A DNA stretch of 64,000 nucleotides, taken from positions 114,810 through 178,809 of the forward strand of contig JAXMBK010000016.1 of NCBI GenBank assembly GCA_046349935.1, written 5' to 3'. Under the pieces are notes generated by a model that did not search any database, was not told where the DNA came from, and saw nothing but the letters and a program-made list of their open reading frames with translations. Position numbers and translations under genes: made by a program. This DNA is from CAIXSC01 sp046349935 (lineage in GTDB: Bacteria; Planctomycetota; Planctomycetia; Pirellulales; Pirellulaceae). The stretch's first letter is position 1, and each line of letters starts with the position of its first letter. Shown piece after piece: positions 51,340 to 59,040 of this stretch.

Positions 51340-52266
51340 ATGGCTCGCACCTGGCCCCCGTTCGCTCGCACTCGCTTGGTTTCGCGGCTCGCCCGCCGCC
51401 CCCGTCCCGTTCGCCCCCTTTCGGCCGGATTCACGCTCGTGGAATTACTGGTGGTCATCGCGATCATCGGCATCCTGGTGTCGCTGCTGCTGCCCGCCGT
51501 TCAAGCGGCGCGCGAGGCGGCGCGTCGGATGAGCTGCACGAACAACCTGCGGCAGATTGCGCTGGCGACGCAAAACTACCACGACGTCTACAACTACTTG
51601 CCGCCCGCGTCGACGTCCCCCGCCAACACGGGCAGCAGCGCGTTCGCCGCCATCCTGCCCTTCATGGAGCAGAACAACCTGTACCAACTGTATGACTTCT
51701 CGCGCGGCAACAGCGACCCCGTCAACACGGCGGTCGTCTCCCAGCGAATCCCGGCCTTCCTCTGCCCGTCGGCCGCCTTCCTACGGATCGTGCCGGCCGG
51801 CGCTTGCGACGCCTATCGAGCGCCCGGCACTTACGCCTTTTCGACCGGATCGGGCGATCCCTGGGCGGCCAACAACGGCGCCATCGCCACCGCCTACACG
51901 CCGCAGACCAACTTCGCCTCGATCCTCGACGGCACGTCGAACACGCTGCTGGCCGGCGAATCGCATTGGACGTTCCGCGACTACTTGTTCACCAGCGGCC
52001 CATGCGCGGGCCAAATTCGCGGCGGCTTCACTTACTGGTCGTCGCCCTACCCGCTCGCGACGGCGTTTACGACGCGCGGCCCGTTCAACCCCAAGTCGAT
52101 GGCCGGCGACGCCAGTCGCCTCTCCAACTTCCGCAGCAACCATCCGGGCGGCGTGAACATGGCCAATGTCGACGGATCGGTACGCTTCTGGTCCGAGACG
52201 GTCAACCACGCCGTGCTGGATGCGGCCGCCACGCGCGACGGCGGCGAAGCCGTCTCCAACCAATAA
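51340..52266 (+). CDS. DUF1559 pseudopilin with H-X9-DG motif
   Basis: About 308 residues. A 29-residue basic leader precedes the type IV pilin N-terminal motif (GFTLVELLVVIAIIGILVSL) that prepilin peptidase would cut before Phe. The DUF1559 body follows (AARRMSCTNNLRQIALATQN, NTLLAGESHW) and ends with the processing-associated H-X9-DG motif in HPGGVNMANVDGSVRFW. Planctomycetes carry many such paralogues, presumably as surface pseudopilins. It heads a likely operon with a lipoprotein and a DUF4198-Kelch protein. It is divergent from hemP, so the Fur-box-like site may also affect it. Confidence 0.95.
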   Translation: MARTWPPFARTRLVSRLARRPRPVRPLSAGFTLVELLVVIAIIGILVSLLLPAVQAAREAARRMSCTNNLRQIALATQNYHDVYNYLPPASTSPANTGSSAFAAILPFMEQNNLYQLYDFSRGNSDPVNTAVVSQRIPAFLCPSAAFLRIVPAGACDAYRAPGTYAFSTGSGDPWAANNGAIATAYTPQTNFASILDGTSNTLLAGESHWTFRDYLFTSGPCAGQIRGGFTYWSSPYPLATAFTTRGPFNPKSMAGDASRLSNFRSNHPGGVNMANVDGSVRFWSETVNHAVLDAAATRDGGEAVSNQ

Positions 52267-52302
52267 CGCTCCGGCAGCCTACAGCACAAGGAGCTTTGAA
52301 CC

Positions 52303-52785
52303 ATGACTCATGGGATCGAAACGCCGCCGGTCGCCGCAGCGTGGCGCAGAAGACTGTTTCGCGCGGCCGCGAGCTGCCTGCTGGCGTGGTCATTGGCCGC
52401 GACCGGTTGCGGCGGCGACGGCCTCACGCGCGGCGCCGTGTCGGGTCAAGTCACGCTGGACGGCAAGCCGCTCCCCGCGGGACGCATCCTGTTCACGTCG
52501 CAAGGACCTGAGGGAGGCCCCACGGTATCCACCGTGATCCGCGACGGCGTCTATCAGCTTTCCGCAGCCGAAGGGCCGGTCGTCGGACCGCAGAAGGTCG
52601 AGGTCGAAATCGACCGCCAACTGGGCTTCGCGATCGACGACGAACAAGAGTTCGCCAAGCGCAATTCGGGGCGTCCGCAAGCCGGCGCAGGTCCACCCGC
52701 CTTTCGCGCACCAACCAACCTGACCACGGTCATCGCCGAGGGAACGAACGTCTACGACGTTTCTCTGCCGCCCTTGGCCCGCTGA
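52303..52785 (+). CDS. Carboxypeptidase-regulatory-like lipoprotein
   Basis: About 160 residues, preceded by AAGGAG. A lipoprotein signal ends in LAATGCGGDG (Cys near residue 37). The mature part has the transthyretin-like 'carboxypeptidase regulatory' layout common in planctomycetes: GAVSGQVTLDGKPLPAGRIL, with a PVVGPQKVEVEI segment. These are outer-membrane or periplasmic beta-sandwich proteins of unknown role, regularly found beside DUF1559 genes. Gaps of 36 and 55 bases to its neighbours support co-transcription. Confidence 0.88.
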   Translation: MTHGIETPPVAAAWRRRLFRAAASCLLAWSLAATGCGGDGLTRGAVSGQVTLDGKPLPAGRILFTSQGPEGGPTVSTVIRDGVYQLSAAEGPVVGPQKVEVEIDRQLGFAIDDEQEFAKRNSGRPQAGAGPPAFRAPTNLTTVIAEGTNVYDVSLPPLAR

Positions 52786-52840
52786 AGCTTTCCACTTGCC
52801 GCACCCCACCCCTAAACTGTTTCTCAACCAGGAGATCTTT

Positions 52841-54484
52841 ATGAAACGAACCTCGCTCTTTCTCTTCCTGACGCTCGCCTGCGGCGCCTGGCTGCAGCCG
52901 ATCGCCGCTCAGGCTCACTTCCTGTGGCTCGTCCGTGATGCGCAACACGGCGGCAAGATCCAAGTCTATTTCGGCGAAGCGGCCGAACCGGACGACCCGG
53001 CCCTGTTAAGCAAAGTCGCCGCGGCCGAGGTCTGGTCGCTGGAAGGACGCGGCCAACCCAAGTCGCTCCCGCTGACCCACTCCTCCGATTCGCTCACCGC
53101 CGACCAAGCTCGCCCTGCCACTTCGATCCTGCGCCACAACTACGGCGTGGTGGAGAAGGGGGGCGCGCCGTTCTTGCTCAAGTACTACGCCAAGGCCTAT
53201 CCGTACGCCCTGCCCGGCACTTGGAACGCCGTGCGCGACGCCGAGCGACTGCCGCTCGAAGTCACCCCCGCGCTCGCCGCCGACGGCCTGCGACTGACGG
53301 TGACTTGGGCCGGCAAGCCGCTGCCTGGCGCCGTCGTCACCGTGAACGGTCCCGGCATCGACTCGAAGCTGGAAGGCCCCGCCGACGCCGAAGGCCGATT
53401 CGTCTGCCAGCTCGCGCAGCCGGGCCTCTATTCGATCCGCGCCAAGCATTCGGAAGAAACCGCGGGAACGCACGACGGCAAGGAGTACAAGTCGGTGCGA
53501 CATTACTCGACCTTGTCTTTGAACTACGCTCCGGCGCAGTTGTCGCCGGCCGCACACGACCTCCCGCCGCTCGCCAAAGGCACGACCAGCTTCGGCGGCG
53601 CCGTGGTGGGTGATGCGCTTTTCGTCTATGGAGGCAACTACGGGTCGGCGCACGAATACGCCAACGAAGACCAGTCGGGCGACCTCTGGCGGCTCGACCT
53701 CCACAAGCCGGGCCAATGGGAAGTCGTCAGCACGGGCCCGCGCCTGCAAGGGCTGGCGATGGTCGAGCACCGAGGGAAGCTGATCCGCGTCGGCGGGTTC
53801 ACGGCTCAGAACAAGACGGGCGAACCGCAGAACTTGGTGTCGCAGTCCGACGTCGCGCGGTTCGATCCGCAGACGCGCACCTGGGAGTCGCTTCCCAGCT
53901 TGCCGCAGCCGCGATCGTCGCACGACGCGGCGCTTATCGGCGACACACTGTACGTCGTCGGCGGTTGGGCCTTGAAAGGGGAAAGCAAGAACTCCCAGTG
54001 GCATGAGACGGCGCTGGCGCTCGACCTGTCGGCCGACAAGCTCGCGTGGCGCGAGATTGCGGCGCCGCCGTTCAAGCGCCGGGCCCTGGCGCTGGCCGAG
54101 TGGCGCGGGAAGCTGGTTTGCGTCGGCGGCATGATGGAGTCGGGGGGACCGACGACGGCGGTCGCGATCTATGATCCGGCCGCAAACCGCTGGTCGGAGG
54201 GACCGGCGCTGCAAGGAAGCGCGATGGACGGATTTGGCGCGTCGGCCTTCGCCTGCCAGAATTCGCTCTACGTCACCACCGTCACCGGCTCGATTCAGCG
54301 GCTGAGCGGCGAGGGGAAGGCGTGGGAGTACGTCGGGCAGCTCGCACAGCCCCGCTTCTTTCATCGCTTGTTGCCGTGGCAAGGGACGCAGCTCTTGGTC
54401 GTCGGCGGCGCGAATATGGAAGAGGGGAAGACGGAAGCCCTGGAGAAACTAAACACGGCGACGGCCCAGGCGGCTGGCAAATAA
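52841..54484 (+). CDS. DUF4198-Kelch fusion protein, secreted
   Basis: About 547 residues from the ATG at MKRTSLFLFLTLACGAW with AGGAGA upstream. A signal peptide ends near AAQA and the mature protein starts HFLWLVRDAQHGGKIQVYFG. This His-led beginning is typical of DUF4198/NikM-like proteins, whose N-terminal His can bind metal. A second beta-sandwich (LRLTVTWAGKPLPGAVVTVN) leads to Kelch blades at ~230-535 (GDALFVYGGNYGSAHEY, GDTLYVVGGWALKGESKN, GKLVCVGGMMESGGPTTAVA). DUF4198 is linked to metal uptake in other bacteria; the Kelch fusion is uncommon in my knowledge. It closes the DUF1559 cluster. Confidence 0.82.
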   Translation: MKRTSLFLFLTLACGAWLQPIAAQAHFLWLVRDAQHGGKIQVYFGEAAEPDDPALLSKVAAAEVWSLEGRGQPKSLPLTHSSDSLTADQARPATSILRHNYGVVEKGGAPFLLKYYAKAYPYALPGTWNAVRDAERLPLEVTPALAADGLRLTVTWAGKPLPGAVVTVNGPGIDSKLEGPADAEGRFVCQLAQPGLYSIRAKHSEETAGTHDGKEYKSVRHYSTLSLNYAPAQLSPAAHDLPPLAKGTTSFGGAVVGDALFVYGGNYGSAHEYANEDQSGDLWRLDLHKPGQWEVVSTGPRLQGLAMVEHRGKLIRVGGFTAQNKTGEPQNLVSQSDVARFDPQTRTWESLPSLPQPRSSHDAALIGDTLYVVGGWALKGESKNSQWHETALALDLSADKLAWREIAAPPFKRRALALAEWRGKLVCVGGMMESGGPTTAVAIYDPAANRWSEGPALQGSAMDGFGASAFACQNSLYVTTVTGSIQRLSGEGKAWEYVGQLAQPRFFHRLLPWQGTQLLVVGGANMEEGKTEALEKLNTATAQAAGK

Positions 54485-54542
54485 GTGACGCGATCCGCGA
54501 CGTCCGCCAGGCGCACTGTGACCGTCTAAACGGGAGCGCGTC

Positions 54543-55328
54543 ATGGTCGCCTGGCGGACGAAGCGTTTGCAGACGAAATGTTGGAATCGGGAATCGGCCG
54601 CGGCGACGAGTCGGTTCATCGCTCTGGGGAGCCAGCTCCTGGTGCTGGCAGGCCTTTGGCTGGCGGGGATGAGCGTCTGGACGGCCGACGTGCGAGCGGC
54701 CGAACCGCTGCGCGTGGGCCGGCAGCCGGTGGACCGAGTGTTGTTTCTGGGGAACAGCATCACGCTGCACGGGCCGCTCGCCAGCATCGGGTGGACGGGC
54801 AATTGGGGGATGGCGGCCAGCGCCCCGGAGAAGGATTACGTCCATCTGCTGACGGCGCGAATCGCCCAGGCGGCGGGGGGACGGCCGCAAGTGAAGGTCC
54901 GCAACATCGCCGACTTTGAACGGACTTTGGGCGACTATCCGATCGCGAAGAACCTGCGCGAAGAGCTGGAATTCCAGGCGGATTTGGTGATTGTCGCGAT
55001 CGGAGAAAACGCCGCCGCGCCGCAGACGGAAGCCGAGCGGACGCGGTTCTTGGAGGCCGTGTCAGGGTTGCTGACGGAGCTGCAGCGTCATGGCCGCCCC
55101 ACGATCTTGGTGCGCAGCCAATTCTGGCCCGACGACGTCAAAGACCCGCTTTTGAAGCAGGCCGCCGACGCCGCAGAAGTGCGTTTTGTGGACATCCGCG
55201 CGATCGGCCGAGATCCATCGCACGCAGCGCGTGCAGAGCGGCAGATCGAGCATGCGGGAGTGGCCGGCCATCCGGGCGACAAGGGCATGGCCGCCATCGC
55301 CGACGCGCTGTGGAAGGCGCTTCAGTAA
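54543..55328 (+). CDS. SGNH/GDSL-type hydrolase, exported
   Basis: About 261 residues. A long basic N-region and a hydrophobic segment (IALGSQLLVLAGLWLAG) form a signal or anchor ending near VRAA. SGNH blocks are present: block I VLFLGNSITLHG (nucleophile serine near residue 70), block III with Asn in IVAIGENAAAP, and block V with Asp-x-x-His-like HAGVAGHPGDKGM. The block II glycine is not obvious. Such enzymes are esterases or deacetylases acting on sugars and lipids. It follows the Kelch gene by 58 bases. Confidence 0.82.
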   Translation: MVAWRTKRLQTKCWNRESAAATSRFIALGSQLLVLAGLWLAGMSVWTADVRAAEPLRVGRQPVDRVLFLGNSITLHGPLASIGWTGNWGMAASAPEKDYVHLLTARIAQAAGGRPQVKVRNIADFERTLGDYPIAKNLREELEFQADLVIVAIGENAAAPQTEAERTRFLEAVSGLLTELQRHGRPTILVRSQFWPDDVKDPLLKQAADAAEVRFVDIRAIGRDPSHAARAERQIEHAGVAGHPGDKGMAAIADALWKALQ

Positions 55329-55367
55329 CGTCCTCTTCCTCGATTCCTCCGGCCCCAAAAAAGCCGC

Positions 55368-55397
55368 TTGACACCCACGCCGATGATAGTGTACAAA
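55368..55397 (+). promoter_or_regulatory. Candidate csrA promoter
   Basis: A consensus TTGACA (55368-55373) is followed after 18 bases by TACAAA (55392-55397). The -10 lies inside a GTGTA-n6-TACAC dyad (55389-55404). It is about 130 bases upstream of the csrA ATG. Confidence is limited by the imperfect -10. Confidence 0.4.
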
Positions 55398-55411
55398 TAT
55401 ACACGCTGCGA

Positions 55412-55423
55412 CTGACATGTCAG
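55412..55423. promoter_or_regulatory. 12-base perfect palindrome in the csrA leader
   Basis: CTGACATGTCAG is self-complementary and lies about 20 bases downstream of the candidate -10, so it would be in the transcript or at an operator. No second copy was seen in the window. Confidence 0.35.
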
Positions 55424-55524
55424 CCGCAACCGCGAGAGCGATCGGCGTATGCCCCGACCCATGTTCCCAGTCCCGTGTTCCTGTACCCAGCGTTTGGACG
55501 ACCGCAACAAGGAGGTTAACCGTT

Positions 55525-55827
55525 ATGCTCGTATTGACACGTCGCGAGAGTGAGCGGATTCGAGTGGGCGATTCGATTGTGGTGACGGTGGTGCGTGTGT
55601 CGGGCGACCGAGTGCGTTTGGGGATTGAGGCCCCGGCGCACGTGCGGGTGCTCCGGGACGAGCTGCAACCGCACGCGGCGCAAGCCGACTCGCGGCCAGC
55701 CTCGCAGTCGACGGAAGTGCCGGGTGGCGAGCCCTTGATTTTGGACCATTCGGCGGTGGTCGGCCCCACGGTCCCGACTCCGAACGGCCCCTTGCGACCT
55801 CGGGCCGAGGCGAACTCGGCTTCCTAG
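55525..55827 (+). CDS. csrA: CsrA carbon storage regulator with long C-terminal extension
   Basis: About 100 residues, with a near-perfect ribosome site (AAGGAGG) eight bases before the ATG. Residues 1-55 are the CsrA fold (MLVLTRRESERIRVGDSIVV, RVRLGIEAPAHVRVLRDEL) with the RNA-contacting Arg44-type residue in the PAHVRVLRDEL segment and the N-terminal LTR. The remaining ~45 residues are a Pro/Ser/Ala-rich tail not found in the 60-70-residue gammaproteobacterial proteins. CsrA dimers bind GGA in mRNA leaders; its own leader has AAGGAGG, so autoregulation is possible. It is a single gene. Confidence 0.95.
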   Translation: MLVLTRRESERIRVGDSIVVTVVRVSGDRVRLGIEAPAHVRVLRDELQPHAAQADSRPASQSTEVPGGEPLILDHSAVVGPTVPTPNGPLRPRAEANSAS

Positions 55828-56134
55828 TTCTGCCTCCTAACCTTTTTCGCAACCATCATTTCCGCCGCCGCCGCCGCGACCGCGGCCGGCGTTGGGGCGT
55901 TCGCAATCCCGCGATCGTCGACGCAATGCGTCAGGCCAATGCGTCAGATCGTCGGCCTCGATGAACGCGAGTCGTGAGCATCAAGTTGCCGGCGTCCCGA
56001 GCCGATAAAGGTGGAGCAACTTGCATAAGTCGAGCGGAAGGTCGTGTTTCGTCGTAGCGCGAACCTCTGACCACTCCAAGGCGTCTTGCGAGGAGCGGCC
56101 TGATGAAATAGGATTAGGCCGTACGTTTTACCGA
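55828..56134. other. Intergenic region csrA to tRNA-Asn
   Basis: No credible gene. It contains a tandem direct repeat of CAATGCGTCAG (55924-55934 and 55937-55947) and a GCCGCCGCC run. The tRNA promoter must lie in its right end but no consensus pair stands out. Confidence 0.5.
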
Positions 56135-56207
56135 TCCCCTGTAGCTCAGTTGGTAGAGCAGGCGGCTGTTAACCGCCGGGTCGTAGGTTCGAGTCCTACC
56201 GGGGGAG
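56135..56207 (+). tRNA. tRNA-Asn (GTT)
   Basis: A 73-base cloverleaf: acceptor TCCCCTG pairs with CGGGGGA (one G-U), D-arm TAGCTCAGTTGGTAGAGCA, anticodon stem GGCGG/CCGCC around CTGTTAA with anticodon GTT, and T-arm GTAGG-TTCGAGT-CCTAC. The CCA end is not encoded. It marks the left border of the accessory region. Confidence 0.97.
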
Positions 56208-56252
56208 CTGATTTTCCGGCCGCGAAACTGGCCGACCCATTGGTTTACACGA

Positions 56253-56284
56253 AACGCCGAGAGCCAACCGCTCTCGGCGTTTTG
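56253..56284 (+). terminator. Rho-independent terminator of tRNA-Asn
   Basis: An 11-base stem (AACGCCGAGAG, 56253-56263, and its complement, 56271-56281) around a 7-base loop is followed by a TTT run. It sits 46 bases after the tRNA. Confidence 0.8.
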
Positions 56285-56594
56285 CGTTTACCCGTGAATT
56301 TCCAACGACTTGCGACGACGCCCGTCTCTGGCCCACTCTCTCGCCGAACCGCCCGTTCGAACCGGCGGACGCCCAAAACGCCAGGGTTGCGTTCGGGCGA
56401 CTCATTTTCCGTCTCGAAACTCTCGCGCTCTCCGTTTAACAGGGCCTCCGGGGTTAACAACCCGGTTGCGTTCGGGGTGGTAATTGTCGGAATCGAAGAC
56501 TTCCCGCAATAGTTTGCGGCAGCACGGCTATCAGTTCGCAGGCGCGTGCTTAGAATCGGCTGTTCGGATCGCGATTCACACTGGAGATGTCGAA
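56285..56594. other. Intergenic region after the tRNA terminator
   Basis: No credible gene. It holds a 13-base direct repeat, GGTTGCGTTCGGG, at 56385-56397 and 56464-56476. An in-frame extension of the next gene back to a TTG at 56484 is possible but lacks a ribosome site. Confidence 0.45.
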
Positions 56595-57473
56595 ATGGCC
56601 GGTTCGCTCACCTACGCACGTCACGAGAAACTGAGCCTGAAGGGGCACTCCGAGTTCAACGAGGCATGGCTCCATCAGCGGATTTGCGAGGCACCCGACA
56701 TCCTCGGCCTAGGCGATGTTCGGGTCATTGATCGGGAGCGAATTCAGTCGGCTGGTGGACGTCTCGACATCTTACTGTTCGACGAGGAGAACAATCGGAG
56801 ATACGAAGTCGAAGTTATGCTTGGCGCAACCGATCCGAGCCATATCGTCAGGACGATCGAGTACTGGGACATCGAACGACGCCGATATCCCGGCTACGAA
56901 CATGTTGCGGTTCTGATTGCCGAGGATGTGACAACCCGCTTCCTCAATGTTCTGAGTTTGATGTCGGGAAGCATTCCTTTGATCGCCATTCAACTTGATG
57001 CACTCAAGGTCAATCAAACGATTCTGTTGAACTTCGTGCAAGTTCTGGATCAGACGGATCTTCGTCTTGATGATGCGGGCGACACGGGTGGCGCTAAGGT
57101 TGATCGCAGCTATTGGGAGCGAGACGTGGGGGCTGCCTTGATCCAAATGTGCGACGACGTGCTCAAGCTCATTAACGAAACAGCTCGGCCGCGTCGTGAG
57201 CTCAGCTACATGCAGCAGTACATCGGCCTAAAAGTAAACGGAGTGGCCGATAACTTCATTTGGTTTTGGTTCAAGAAGTCGACGAAAACGCTTCACCTTG
57301 GCTTTCGCATGTCGAACGTAATGCCCTGGAAAGAGCGATTTGAGAGGGAGGGGATCGCGATCAAGAGCCAAGGCAAGCGCCGTCTTGAAGTCTCCGTAAC
57401 GGGCGACGAGTTCAAAGCCAAACAGCCGCTTCTGAAAGAAGTTATCGATGCGACCGTCGCCGAATTTGGGTGA
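56595..57473 (+). CDS. Nuclease-like hypothetical protein of the island
   Basis: About 292 residues from the ATG at MAGSLTYARHEKLSLKG with GGAGATGTC upstream. Residues ~45-100 (RLDILLFDEENNRRYEVEVM, LGATDPSHIVRTIEYWDIER) have the Asp...Glu-x-Glu and following helix of PD-(D/E)XK nucleases, though the lysine is replaced, so activity is uncertain. The C-terminal part (YIGLKVNGVADNFIWFWFKK, KTLHLGFRMSNVMPWKERFE) resembles a DUF5655-like domain in general form. Codon use is less GC-biased than upstream. It stands alone behind tRNA-Asn and may be a defence- or phage-linked gene; this is inference. Confidence 0.65.
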   Translation: MAGSLTYARHEKLSLKGHSEFNEAWLHQRICEAPDILGLGDVRVIDRERIQSAGGRLDILLFDEENNRRYEVEVMLGATDPSHIVRTIEYWDIERRRYPGYEHVAVLIAEDVTTRFLNVLSLMSGSIPLIAIQLDALKVNQTILLNFVQVLDQTDLRLDDAGDTGGAKVDRSYWERDVGAALIQMCDDVLKLINETARPRRELSYMQQYIGLKVNGVADNFIWFWFKKSTKTLHLGFRMSNVMPWKERFEREGIAIKSQGKRRLEVSVTGDEFKAKQPLLKEVIDATVAEFG

Positions 57474-57503
57474 TAAAAGTTCGTTGGTGACAAAGATTCT
57501 AAA

Positions 57504-57631
57504 AGCCGGTGGGGGGAATCGAACCCCGCTTACTCTACTCTTCTGGAAGATCAGACCTCTGGATGGACATCAGTTTCTGTGTGAGTGGAGTGACGGCCAG
57601 ATTGACTTTCGCCAATCATATCCGCACCGGC
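57504..57631 (-). ncRNA. tRNA-like structure with an oversized middle, possibly degenerate
   Basis: On the minus strand the 5' GCCGGTG (57625-57631) pairs perfectly with CACCGGC near the 3' end (57505-57511), followed by T and TTT. Directly inside is a T-arm-like hairpin, GGGG-TTCGATT-CCCC. The middle is about 90 bases, far longer than in normal tRNAs, and no clean anticodon arm was found, although a CTTCCA loop-like stretch is present. It may be a decayed or interrupted tRNA, or an attachment-site remnant. The 3' end of a small minus frame overlaps it. Confidence 0.35.
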
Positions 57632-57801
57632 AGTAGAGCGGCTCCATACAACACTATTTCGTGTAGTCTCAACATGGCAATCTCCTTTAGCTGTTCGCAA
57701 ATGTAAGTGACTTCGTTGACGAAGTGTGACAATGCTGCTGCGAGAGGCTTGACACTCCACTCCACGGAAACTTCAACTACCAACTTCAATCTGACCCGCA
57801 A
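57616..57801 (-). CDS. Small hypothetical protein (61 residues)
   Basis: A minus-strand frame starting MRVRLKLVVEVSVEWSVKPL and continuing AAALSHFVNEVTYICEQLKE, IAMLRLHEIVLYGAALLPVRI. It reads like an amphipathic helical protein and has natural composition. No family recognised and no strong ribosome site seen. The TGA lies inside the tRNA-like structure. Confidence 0.4.
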   Translation of the reverse strand: MRVRLKLVVEVSVEWSVKPLAAALSHFVNEVTYICEQLKEIAMLRLHEIVLYGAALLPVRI

Positions 57802-58318
57802 CCCGAAGGTGCTCGTGTACGCTCAATCTATCATTGATCGTCCCTAAACATTTTCGACCATTATAGGCAAGGAAAACAAACTCCAGACCCACCTCTGGAG
57901 TCCATGTGCTCGTCGTCGTTTTGGCTGTACCACATCTTGAACGACCTTTCAGGCGGGTGATCGCCTGGCCAGAGTGTGGCTTCCCGGTCTGTGGTTATCC
58001 CCGCTGTTTAAAGGGGTGTTTGGGCGGAAGTCAAAATGGCTTTCAAAGGCCACCTCCTTCCCGCGCCGCGCGACGATCGACGTCTGCACGCTGGCCAATC
58101 CAAGCGTCGCAGGCCTTTCGTCGACGGAGCTCCGATCAGTCAATTCGTTCTTCCAAGGCTGAGTATTGGGCCATCGATGGTCGAATTCCACGCACCAAGA
58201 TTCCCGACACTTGCCCCTGGTACCCGGTAGGTTAACAGCATAGGGCCGCGCGTTCAATCTTCGACGACGCCTCCCGCGTCGCGGCCCGCGCGGGTGACAA
58301 TCTCCCGGAGCGATCCCC
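57802..58318. other. Gene-poor stretch left of the recombinase module
   Basis: Low-GC left part, then mixed sequence. Frames of 60-110 codons exist on both strands but none has convincing protein composition. A hairpin at 57880-57901 and a TATCCCCGCTGTTTAAAGGGGT dyad-like stretch near 57995 are the only structures seen. Confidence 0.45.
57880..57901 (-). terminator. Candidate minus-strand terminator
   Basis: ACTCCAGA (57880-57887) and TCTGGAGT (57894-57901) form an 8-base stem with a 6-base loop. On the minus strand the hairpin is followed by TTGTTTTCC, a short U-rich tail. No gene transcribed leftward ends just before it, so it may be an orphan from a lost gene. Confidence 0.45.
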
Positions 58319-58507
58319 ATGTCCGACTGCGCCGATCCCGCGCGCCCGTCCCCCGACGACCGCCGCCGCGAGGTAGCCGCGATCTTGGCGACCGCCATTC
58401 TCCGGCTCCGCAACCGTGCCGCCTTGCCCCCCGCCAAGCCGCCCGATTCCTCGCCGGCCGGCCTTGAGGTTTCCCCGGAAACGAGGCTCAGTGTCCACCG
58501 TGGTTAA
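58319..58507 (+). CDS. Small protein of the recombinase module
   Basis: About 62 residues: MSDCADPARPSPDDRRREVA, AILATAILRLRNRAALPPA and an ending LEVSPETRLSVHRG. I associate small proteins of this kind with the start of planctomycete DUF2924-recombinase modules, from memory. It precedes the DUF2924 gene by 32 bases. No domain is assigned. The helical RRREVAAILATAILRL core could bind DNA or a partner protein. Confidence 0.65.
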   Translation: MSDCADPARPSPDDRRREVAAILATAILRLRNRAALPPAKPPDSSPAGLEVSPETRLSVHRG

Positions 58508-58539
58508 CGGTCTAGGGGTTTCGAACCAGGAGAAGCACG

Positions 58540-59040
58540 ATGGAACTGAACGTGGGAAAAGAACTGGCGGAGCTGAATCGCATGCCAGTGTCGGCGTTAC
58601 GAGCGAAGTATGTCGAAGTGTTCGGCGAAGCGACCAACGCCAGGCACAAGGCATGGCTCGTCAAGCGGATTATCTGGCGCATGCAGGCATTGGCGGAAGG
58701 CGACCTCACCGAACGGGCCCGGCGCAGGGCCGCCGAGTTGGCCAACGACGCCGACTTGCGTCGCCGGCCACCCAAGACGCCAAACACCCCGCCACCCGCG
58801 CCTGTGCGGCCCAGGGCGGCCACGGTGGCAACCACGGGCGACCGCCGTCTGCCGGTCCCCGGCACGGTCCTGACGCGGGTGTACAAGGGGGAAACGCTTA
58901 CGGTTTCGGTCCTGCCGGCGGGCTTCGAATTCGAGGGGGAGGTCTACAAATCCCTCAGCGCCGTCGCCAAGAAGATCACCGGTTCGCACTGCAACGGTTA
59001 CCTCTTCTTTCGCCTGACGAAGCAAGGAGGTGACCGATGA
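58540..59040 (+). CDS. DUF2924 family protein, recombinase partner
   Basis: About 166 residues, with CAGGAGAAGCACG upstream. N-terminal LAELNRMPVSALRAKYVEVF and ARHKAWLVKRIIWRMQALAE are the DUF2924 signature. A Pro/Arg-rich linker leads to a C-terminal beta segment (VLPAGFEFEGEVYKSLSAVA, KKITGSHCNGYLFF). DUF2924 proteins regularly sit directly before large serine recombinases and may act as accessory DNA-binding factors. The ATGA overlap with the recombinase gene implies translational coupling. Confidence 0.93.
   Translation: MELNVGKELAELNRMPVSALRAKYVEVFGEATNARHKAWLVKRIIWRMQALAEGDLTERARRRAAELANDADLRRRPPKTPNTPPPAPVRPRAATVATTGDRRLPVPGTVLTRVYKGETLTVSVLPAGFEFEGEVYKSLSAVAKKITGSHCNGYLFFRLTKQGGDR

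Noticed and set aside
56021..56512. A 163-codon plus-strand open frame across the tRNA gene
   Set aside because: It contains the typical translation of a tRNA (SPVAQLVEQAAVNRRVVGSS) and is an artefact of reading tRNA-Asn.
57448..57636. Plus-strand frame containing GGGNRTP
   Set aside because: This motif is the usual reverse-strand translation of a tRNA T-arm; it supports the tRNA-like structure rather than a protein.
57906..58235. Possible transposase or small proteins left of the recombinase module
   Set aside because: Three plus frames of 60-110 codons exist, but none shows transposase motifs, a ribosome site or convincing composition.
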